A stretch of DNA of 64,000 nt, from NCBI RefSeq assembly GCF_029873635.1, contig NC_080420.1, positions 123,450,719-123,514,718 of the forward strand, given 5' to 3'. Position 1 is the stretch's first letter. Each line of letters opens with the position of its first letter. The position numbers and the translations under genes are program-made. The notes beneath the pieces were generated by a model. That model did no database searches. It was not told the origin of the DNA and saw nothing but the letters and a program-made list of their open reading frames with translations. Shown here piece by piece: positions 38,101-49,476 of the stretch. The DNA is from Malania oleifera. Taxonomy: Eukaryota > Streptophyta > Magnoliopsida > Santalales > Ximeniaceae.

Positions 38101-41100
38101 GCATGGCCCACACACACACATAAAAGCTGCTAAAGCACATCATACAAAGGAAACAGAATTCATATTTGACCAGAATAATATATCAGATAGAACATCGAAT
38201 AGACCTCCCAATGTCTTCTCCTGGTGGAAGGATTAACAACATTTCATATGCTTCCATAGAATCTAAATGATTCAGTCAAGGTTGAAGCTATGAAATTTAT
38301 ATTTGATAGCATATTTGATAATTTCTTACAAAACAGAAGGTAGATATCCCCTATAATTCCAAATTAAACCCTTCTGTTCAAATCATTTCTGAGATCAATG
38401 AAGCCACACAATCCTAGCTGAAAAACTACCTAATTTTGTTTAAAGGATTTGAATTTCACCTTTGCACAAATCAGATAATTTTCACCCATAAAAACTAGAT
38501 GAGTTCCTCATCACCTAGATCATCAAAGATTCAAAATTGATGAACCATGGGCTCTTAAAAGAAAAATGCCATTGAAATCAATTTTGCAGATTTCTTTTTT
38601 CTCCTTTCCTTGTATTAAATAAAAAGTGGGTAAAGGCTCTCGAGTTTGTTTATAGGAAAATGCCCGAATGAGGAAGTCTTCTTTCTTTGTTGCTTTCCCT
38701 AGGCGGCTTTTTCTTTTTTTTTGTCTATTTGTTTATTGCAAAATGCACCTTCTTTTTTCTTTCTTCTTTGACGGCTGTAAGCAGAGTTTGTTTCTTGGAA
38801 TTTGCACTTTAGCAGCAATCTTAATGATTGTGAGGCTGTTAAGCTCTTCTTCACTTAGGATCAATTTGATATCATTTTTGTTCTCTTTTTTTTTTTTGCT
38901 TTTGTTGCCGCACAGCAAAGAAGCAGATTATGGCAAACACATTTTTATGTCCCTAGTTTTCTATGTATGTTGTCGATTTTCAATTGTTTTTGAAAAACTG
39001 AAAATCAAATTTAATGACTTTCAATTGTTTTGGAAACCTATTGCTACAGAAATATCCACAGGTCCTAGGGTCTGAACCTGGCTTTGATACATCTTGAAGT
39101 GTTTGGTGAATTGAAGACCTAACCTCAATGATAGGCCTCTTCCTCTATTTATAATATATGTCAAGCACATTCCAATGACCAAAATACCCTTACAAATTTA
39201 CACCTACTAACATAACTGTAGCTCATATCAATCATGCTAAATGACCAAAATAACTATTAACAAACTTTGCAGATTAAGTCATTCATTTTATACATAATTT
39301 TTAATTAAAATTAAAATAAAATGACCAAGTGAATTTAAAATATAATTGAAGTAAAAATATCCATAAATTTTCCAAACAACTTGAACACGTCATGGACAGT
39401 AAAATTATTCTTGTATAATTAAAAACTGAATTTTGAAATATAATAACTAAGAAAATATATCAGTTTTATTATCAAACTTATAATCTATATTCTTTTTATT
39501 TTTATTATTTTAATCGTATTTTTAATTGTTATTTGATTCAAGGGCAAAAACAAGGATTTGTTCAAATTAAGTTCTGATTTGTTTTATTTTTTAGAAATAT
39601 TAACCAATCAGGCTGGTTTTTGGTTTTAGTTTTTGTTTCTGTTTTTTTAGTATTCTTTTGGTTTTTGTGTACATAATTTAAGTACTGATACCAAATGACC
39701 CCTTTCCTGGATTGTTTCTTGCCTTCAACAAGAAGGGATTCCAGGGTTTGGATTTTGGATGGTTCTGGAGTCTTTTCTTGCAAATCGTTTCTCTCTCAGC
39801 TGACTCATTCTCCTCTATTTCTTTTCCCCTTGCAGATCAAATTTGGAGAGCGAAGGTTCCCACTAAATTCAATGCTCTCACTTGGTTGACAATCCTTGAC
39901 AGAGTCAACACCAAAAATATGTTGTACATTAGGCAGCCTCACAAGGCCATATCTCCAAATGTTTGGATGATGTGTTTTGGTGGTGATGAAATTCATTGTC
40001 AACTCATTTTCATTGCTCTAATGCTTATTGCTGGTGGAGCAAGATGTTTGACTTCCTTCGATAGAACTGGAATTTTTTTATGAAAATAAACTTCTTAAGA
40101 CCTCAAAATACTAAATAGTAGGTTTTGCAAACAAATTATAGAAATAGGACATTCTCCATCTTAAGAATGCATATGGCCACCTACCCCCAATGCAGGCCCA
40201 CAACCACAAAGATCTGGCCACCTACTTTTTTTTTTTATTGGCGTGATGTATATACATCTCCTCCATCCCCCATGCCAACATGCCACTCAATGGAACAGAG
40301 CATGCATGTACAGAATCATGTACAGCCAAGTCATTAAGAAACTAATACTATTTTTTTTCCAAAAAAAGAAAGACTTATTTCATTTCAAGATCCCAAGGAG
40401 AATTTGAGACCTGATGCAGAATTATTATATGATATCTAACTTTGGAAGGTAGGACAGTGAGAAATCTAGAAACAAGTTGTCTTCTTTGTAATTATTTTAA
40501 AATCTAGAAATAAAAAAAATTATTTTTTTTTTTGATAACCCGGGGACTCCAGCCACCATTGCGCCACTTTGGACACTATAGTGCAGCACCAAACCTGGGG
40601 GGGTGAAAGCCGCCCGCCCATTGACACACCCCTGTTAATTCACCAGGGTAAACTCTCAAGGGGGAATCGAACCCGTGATCTTGGGGTCAAAAAAATGAAA
40701 TATTATTTTGCACAATTAAAAAAACTTTTTTTCCATTTAATTTGAAGGTTGAAAATTTTAAAAATAAGCTAAATTTTTTACAATATTTTGGAAAACTAAA
40801 AAATGGAAACCGAAAAATTTTTCCACAACTAAACATACCCTAAGAATCTTAAACGTTTCTATATTTGGCCAATCAAGTAGACAACACAATCACCAACAAC
40901 AACAACAAGCCTTAAGCCCCACTAGGTGCGGTCGGCTACATGAATCATTTTCCACCAATTTATGTGATCATGGACAATTTTTTTCGACAAATTAAGAGCT
41001 ATTAAATCCTTACTCACTATCTCATTCCAAGTTATTTTAGGTCTCCCCCTACTCCTACTACCCCTCACAATAACTAACTCTTCCTCACTAACGCACTATG

Positions 41101-44100
41101 TGACCTACGTTGCAAGTGCCCAAACCATCTAAGTCGCCCCTCCCTTATCTTATTTTCTACAAGAGCTATGCCTAACTTACTACAAATATGTTCATTTTTT
41201 AATTTATCTTTCAATGTTATACCATTCATCCATCTAAGCATTCTCATCTCGACAACTTTCACTTTTTGGATATGTTGTTACTTAGTTGCCCAACATTCTG
41301 ATCCATATAATATAGCAGGTCTTATAGTCATCCTATAAAAACAAGGCAGAATTCCAGCCATTTTTCTCAGAAAAATGAGGCTACATAAAGATACTAAAAC
41401 TTGGTTTCCCAGGTTCCCATATCAGATTCTATCACCAGTAAAACCCACTATTAACTCCAGATAAGAGAAGGAATGATAAATAAGAAATGCTAAATATACC
41501 TTCATGTAAGCATCCAAGTCTGGATCTGGAATAATTCCTGACTGTTTCTCCCTTCGGCTTACCTCATTCATTATTTCTTTGCAGACAGAAAGCAGAAAAA
41601 GGGGAAAAAAACTTATATTATTCATCAAGATTGTTCCACAATGTAACTACTATTCATGTGCACTGACCCACCTGCTAGGCTTCCAACACCCTGAAAACAG
41701 GCTGAAAAATCAAGCGTCTCCCTCACAGTCATCTCTGGAATATGCAGATCATATTCACTTATATAAGCAGAAGTCTTTTGCGGAACAAACTCTTCCAACT
41801 TATGCCCATTGTATGAAATTTCCCCTGTAACCTATGGAAGACAAACAAATGGCAGGAAAAACTGAAAAAAAAAAAAAAGCAATACTCGAAATTCATTATA
41901 TTGAATAATATCCATTTCACTAAGATGCCTACCATCAAAATTAACTAAAGCATATGTGTGCATTTCAGTGACCAGCAGATGCATTTTTTATATGTCAGCT
42001 TTGGAAGAAAATCTGGTTGATACAATTCAGTATTTGAGCATGCAAGAGTAAAAAATGGTACCCAGTTCCATTCTAAACAATGCATAAGGTAAATGATATT
42101 ATTTTCCATTGGCTCATTCCCAAACCCACTATACTGGCGAGGATTCATCTTTGAGTACCATTTATATCAATCAATTCCGACAAATGTAACATTTGTCCAC
42201 TATGGGTCAACAGGCTTCACAGTTTTGTCCCCAAAAGGTGCCTGCCTCTGAGCATTCAGTTGAAGCCACTCCACCCCCCGCCCCCAAAAAAAAAAAAGTA
42301 AGCTTTAATGATCCAAAAGGACGTTCATCTAATCATTTTTTCTTCCATGCATGTTTGAAGAAGAAAAAGTAGAACCAATTGATTGTTCAGAAAAAATTTC
42401 TTTGCAACTGATTGTAGTTTTGTACATCAATTCCTATTTATGTCTCAGATTACCCATACAGGAATTATGAAGAACATCAAGTACAAAGACTGTGCCAAAA
42501 AGGCAAACCTTCAAAGAATGGTTAAGATTCCCCGAAAGTGCCAACAAAAGGGATGTCTTCCCACAACTCGGGGGGCCAAGCAGTAGAGTCATCCTGCAAC
42601 AAAGCTTTGCCAAATTCATGAGTGCTTTTAAACCTTTTTCTCTCCAAAATTTTGATCCCAAAAATAAAGGATCTTTTGCTGCTATTAGGACTTAATAAAT
42701 ACTGCAGAGTAATAGAGAACTATAGAGTTTACACCTACAAGTGTAAAAGAGCATATGAGTAGTCAGAAGAATATAATTGGTTTTTCAAAGTAAAACTCCT
42801 AAATGAGATATGCAATTCCAATAGATAAAGTATTATTTATACTGGTAAAATTTTAAAACTACACTCCAGAAATATCTAATTTTTATTTAAAATTGCAAAT
42901 ACACAGAGTCATATTCCACTCGTACAAGGGACCTGAAATGCAGGTTCTTCAATGATCCTTAAAATGGTGAAAAATCATTCAAATGGATACATTTTTAGAA
43001 ATTTGGTAAGCGAAGTATGCGCACATTTGCATGTGTGCATACATAGAAAAACAAAAACGGCATAAATGGTTTGGTTAATAGAATATAAGAGAAAAAATTT
43101 AATTTTTCTCTCCCAGGAAGTTTCAAATATCTAGAGGGTTTTAATCAATGAGGATATACCAAATTTAAAAATTTATGTCGAAACAACAATGCGGCCATCC
43201 ATGCTTCATGGTATTAGACTATGTGGCAGTCAAGAAGCAATGGATAAATATTTAAAAGAGGACTTTCTGATGGGTATGTGCCAACACATGAAAGGATATA
43301 ACAAGAAAAAAGAAATGCGTGTGGTTAGAGGTGAAATCAACGACAAGAGCCAACTAACATATTATGGTCTTATGGAATGTAAGACCAATCACTGTGCATA
43401 AGGGAGAAATGAATTAGTTCAAATACGATGCGCTATGAAGGAAACATAAAGATAAAAAAGAATGTGGATTGAGCTATAAGAAAACTTGAAAATCCATGAT
43501 TCAGCAGAAAAGGTCAAAAGGAAATTGAATTGCAAGTATTATGAATGCGGTGGATGCCACTGATCTGGAAAAGTTAGAATACTGCTTTATTGAGTTTATT
43601 GAGTTGATTCACCAAAATAAAGCTTCCATTACCAACCTTCCGGGCTTTATAACACCACTAACATCCTTAATGATGCTTATCTTGGATTTGCGTGATTTTG
43701 AACCTAGAATCTGGGCAAAGTCCTATTAAACAAAAGGCAGCAATCAGCTTTTAACATCATAAAAACAAATCAGCTTTTAACATCATAAAGACAAGTACCA
43801 AAAACTCAACATATGATAACTCTGGACTACAGAATTAAAAGCTCTTGGAAGTTCCAAGAAACAGCCTAATAATAAAACATGAAAAGTGCATCATCTACAG
43901 CAGAATTTGCATACTAAAGGCTACATAAACCAGATGATACAACAATCATGGGTGATATCAGCAATATGAACACAACGTCATCACGTACAGGTACTCTCAG
44001 ATTAAACTGTATTTTATATTTTCTAATACAATTCAAACCTAATGTTTTGTAATAGTCCTCTCACTCATTTAATGATTAATAAAAAAGACTACTTTCCTGG

Positions 44101-47100
44101 AAAGTAAATACTTACAGAAAGAGTGCTTCGAACAGAATTCCATAGAGTTGGGACTGGCCTGCCAGGAACTACCTCACAGTCTCCCTCCACATGCAGATTT
44201 TTATATCGCACTTCCACCGTGGGCAATTTTACACCAACTCTGTAGAACTCAAGTCAAGTTTTAATGCAAATCTTTACATGCATTGGTAAACTACTGGAGC
44301 AAAAAAATGTGTCATTTAAGATTAAGTAGAAAAAAAACCATGAAAATCAGCACGTTGAATATTGCAAAATTAAAGAGCAGCATTAAAATTCATAAATTTT
44401 GGTTTGGTTACTAGCTTAAACTGTCAAGACTTCCAAAAAGATAGAAGTTCTAATTTGACTTTGATACTTGTTTCAATTTTAAAAATGATAGATTTTATTG
44501 TAAAATGCAAAAAATGTTGATAGAAATTGACAAAGGTTGATCAAGACAAGAATTGCAACATGCAAAGCAAACTAAAGTGTTCTTTTTCCATTGCCATCAA
44601 TTAATATAAACAACAACAACCAAAGTTCAAGTCCCGTTGGGTGGCTTAAACACATCAATTAATATAAATATGATTCATAAATAACTAAACATTGACAAGA
44701 TTTAAATGCAACCCATCAAACATAAATGTTTTATTAAAATGTTGTTGTGAGCCCATAGCTCAATATTGCATAAAATTTTAATGTTAAATAACCTAAATGT
44801 ATAATTCATAGTATCACTCGCTACCACATTCAGCACTTTGTTTTTTTTATGACCCAGAACTCCTACTTAGGCAAGCCCTTCAGACCCACCCAGGCGGCAC
44901 CAAACGAGGAAAGTCCTCTAGGAGGACCAAAGTGATCCTCCCATCAAAGCTCTCCTAGCAAATGAAAACAAACCAAATAGTGAATACTACATGTTAGGTT
45001 CAACATATAATTTGATAGGATCCACAGTTTAGTGTATTTTCATTGAATGAAAGGACTTAACTGTGGAAAACATAACCACTCAGCACATTGATATGCATCC
45101 TAGTAATTCACCAACCAAACCACAAGTAGAGAATCAAACTTAAGACCTTGAAGTCACAGAAGCCCAACTCCGCCTTTACTATTAGAGCAAACCTTACTGG
45201 GCTTCAGATCTCCAAGAATATTATCAAATATACTAAACAAATAATATTTGTAGGAAGATTAAACCGCAATAAGTTCTTACACTCATGCTACTACTCTTTA
45301 TGAATGAAATTACAAATATCAAAATCGTTGCTTAAAAAGTAGTTTCAGCTACTGTTTTCGGAACTATTGGTTGAGCAGAGTTTTTAATTAAAAGAGAAAA
45401 TATCTGTATGCACGATTGCACGTATAGGTCTAACAAAATAATAAAATGATATTTCAACACGGATAATTTCATTTAAGAAATAAAAAAGTTTCGAAAAATC
45501 TTAAAATCCAAATAGGACAAGTGTTAAAAAAATTTCTAGAAATTTCTTCAACTGAATCATTTTCTTTAACCAAATCACTACACAGTTGTTGAGTTTTCAA
45601 GTTGAAAAAGAAAACTCCATAAAATTTTCAAGAAAACATACAGACCTTGGTCTTCCCTCGGTTCTGCTAATACAAGACATGTCTCTCTCAATTTCACCAA
45701 AATTCCACTGTCTCCTCTTTCTTCTTCATCTTCCTCCCTGTCTCCTCCCGTTTTTTTTTTTTTTTTTTTTTTTTAGGGGTATTTCCCAGTAGCGAAAGGA
45801 CTTTGTTGAAATGAAGACACGGAGACGGGAATATGAACAATAGAAGAACCTCCATGGAAAGATTAGGAGAACTGCAATGTCTAACTGGGGAAAATTAAGA
45901 AGATTACGAGATCATCAACCTGCGGAATGAGCTTTTAGATTACGCTGCATCTGGGAGCATGCAGTTCAAAAAAATTATACTAAATTTTCTCATAATTCAC
46001 AAAATTTCAAGTCCGGGTTCGAAGTATATGCTCGCAAAAGAACAGTACGAGGAAAAACCGAGGAGGGGGAGAAAAGGGATTTCACGGATAAATTGAGTTG
46101 CAGTTGTTTGAATTCCGAAGAAAAGGAAGAAGAGACGAAAGCGTAGACCCGAGAGCGAGGGAGGGGAGCAAAAGCTTACGAAGTAGTAAAGTCGTTTTCC
46201 TTAAAGACGATTTCAACGGGTGAGGTTGAACAGCACTTCTGAACTTGTGTTGCAGGACCGCGTTTTTTTATAATTAAAAAAACATTAAAAAAGGAAAAAG
46301 AAAAATGTAAACAAATTTATATTTTCATGTTTGGTTTTCAAGAAAAATTAAAAAGAAATAAAAAAATAACAAATCAATGAATAAAAATTTAATTTTAAAC
46401 GTATTTAACATTTAATTTTTAATTATATTAAAAAAAATTTCATTTTTAATTATATTACTCAACAAGAAATTCTCATTACAAATTCTATAAGAAGACTATT
46501 TAAAGGATATACAAAGTCGTTTTTATTCTTAAAAAATGAAATTTTACAAAATTCAAGATCAGGCATTTTTATCTCCTAAATATTATCTTATATATCAAGA
46601 ATTAATTATTCAATGACCAAAAATTCAAATTTAGATTAGGAGGCAATTTTAATGATATTCAAAATTGGATTGGCAATTATTTAATAGTCTCAAGATTTCA
46701 CAATGATTTCAAAATTTTCATAAATTGAGGTATGTAGTTTTAATTGGTAGGAAAAATTTATATGTTAATTTTTATTTATTTAGTTTCTAAATTACCCATA
46801 TATCATTTTTGAATATTTATATTTGAGGGTTGAACATGAAATTTTTCGATATTCGATATTAACAATAGAATAATTCTTAAAAATCAAATCAAAACTTATT
46901 TAGAATTCTCTTAGTTAATAATAGAGAAGAGATCGATAAGCTATTTTTTCATATCCATAGTTGCATACATAAATATTTTTGTATATGCTAGAGTTAGCCA
47001 TATTTGTGTAAGTTTAGGAGTTGTTTGGTAGTAGACATGAATTTTATTTTTAGTCTTCTAAATAATTTTAAAAAAAAAAAAGTTACCCATTTTCCAATCT

Positions 47101-49445
47101 TATTATATTTGTATTTAAAAAAAAAATAAAAACTTGGGAAACAACAAAAGAGTTCTGCACCATTCATGTACTTGTGGAAAATAGTTTTATTTTTCTATTT
47201 TTTGGTTTTTTAAATGATTACAAGTATTTTGTCTTGTCTTTTAATTTTATAAATTTTTATAGAAATTTTGAAAAGTATCTTTTTAATATTTTCTAAATTT
47301 CTAATTTCTTTTTTTTTTAATGGAACTTCGTATATTTTGGTAGTTTTTAAAATATAAAATGAAAAATAAAATCTATTTTTTGCAACCAAGAAACTTTTAC
47401 TTTCTATATTTTTAATACAAATTTTCAAAAACTAAAAAAATAAGCTGGCGTTTATATAATTCTTTACAAAACTAAATAGGTCTTGGTTTTTATTATGATC
47501 ATAATTACGTAGGATAAAGATCTTTTATGTGATATTGATTGAAACTTTCAAATTAGAGGTTTCGGAAAAAGAAAAATAGAAAGAGATTTGAAATGAGAGT
47601 TAGGCTACCTATAGCCCAACTCAATGAGTCTTTCGATAGAAAAATAATAATAATAATTTTAAATAAAAACCGTTATTTTGTCATCAGTCGTAATTTGTTA
47701 TTGAGTCTGATCAAAAGCTTTGACCAGTCTAAAGTACACTAATAATATTTTCAGCACGTTTTTTTATATGTACCACGCACTAAAAAGAAAATAGATAATA
47801 AATAAATAAATAAAAAGGCAATTGAGGCAGCAACTTTGTTGAGCTCAAAATCCCTAGGGCAAAAAATTATCACATCATATTAAGATTCGGACTAAAAAGC
47901 TCAAATTTGTTGGAAGCAACCTAAAAAAGAAATATTAATAGGCTATGATATATATGTAACGACCCAAAGAATAACGACATTTAAATAATAAAAAGGGAGG
48001 GAAACGGGAACAGAAATAGAATGAGGCAGCAGACTTTTACAAAAATAGTAGTAGTATTATGAAAAGTAAATTTATGTAGTTTTTAATATATGTTATTTAT
48101 ACCAACATTTACAATTTTAGTTATCCATGATATATTTTTTTTAAATCAGATTATTTATACAGAAATATAACTCAGTAGTCACACACTAGTAATAACATGT
48201 TTCGTCTTATTGAGCGTCGTCTCATCTCAGTATTGAATTATTTTTCAAGTGAACTAGTTAGGCGAGCGAATCAAGCTCGCAGGTAGAAGGGCTGTTAGTC
48301 TGCCCTGTTAAGAGTGAGTAGTATTTTTGGGTAGCATTTTTGTATGCCCTGAATTCAGTAGGGAATAGTTTTGAGGAGAACAGTGTTTTATGTATAATTT
48401 ATGGACTATTTAGACGCTCTGGTATTATAATTTATGTGGTTATGTTTATATATGTGACTTTTCGCTATTTAGGTTAATGTTTGATATTAAAATAGTGAAA
48501 AAGATTTTATTTTATTAATCGGACGTTAGAATATACCTATAATTATTATTTTTTTCTTTTCTTTTTTGAAAGCCCTTATTTTTATTGCTCCTATATGTCT
48601 CCCAAAAGAGACGCGCTTTCCTATTTTTTCGCCCATGTAATTCCATTCTCATTCCTAGTATTCTTTTTTCAACAAGCAAACATGCGGAGAACCACTTTTT
48701 CATCAAGATTAATGTAAAAAATAATTTAAATAGTAAGTCTCATCGCTCATGTTGCAACATAGTGACCCAAAATGCCCAAAGTCTAGGGATAAAATCACTA
48801 GCTAGATGCATTACTTTTTTTTTCTTAAGCCCTTTCTTTGGGACAGTACAACTCCTACTAGCATCCCCAAAGAGGAATGTTTTCCTGTATTTTTGCAAAA
48901 AGTTCATACGACTTATTCCCGTTTTTAGTCAATTTTATAGGATTTGAACATATTCCAACTATTTTTTAAAAAATTATGGATCGTACTGAATCATTATATC
49001 AATGGCATGAGTAGGGGGCAATCTAATGCATAAAGTTCCCACGAATGCAGGGTTCAGGGAAGGGATGGACCACAATGGGTCTGTAGTACATAATCTTACC
49101 TTACATTTTTACCAAAAACTATTTTCACGTCTGGAACCGACCATGACATGCAGGTTAAATGGCGACAACCCTATCGTATTAATATTAAATATTTCTTTTT
49201 TCAACAAGTAAACATACTCTGGGAACCATTTTTTCATTAAGATTAATATAAAAAATAATTTAAAAAAGAAGTCTCATTGCTCATATTGCTAACATAGAGG
49301 CCCAAAACATCCAAAATTTTCACGTAAATTTGCTAAATGCATCATTAATACCCAAAAATATATATATGAAACACACTACACAACATTTACAATAATCACA
49401 ATTTCAATTAAGGCATGAAACAATTAATGAACAAAATCATAGATG

Positions 49446-49476
<31 letters not shown>

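Noticed and set aside
38668..39075. 135-codon + strand frame in intron 6
   Set aside because: Composition is driven by T-runs (F, L); no domain, antisense to the host gene, no supporting signals.
40640..40690. tRNA-like B-box in the SINE suggesting a tRNA gene
   Set aside because: No cloverleaf or A-box/anticodon arm at tRNA spacing, and an A-rich tail is present, so it is a retroposed SINE.
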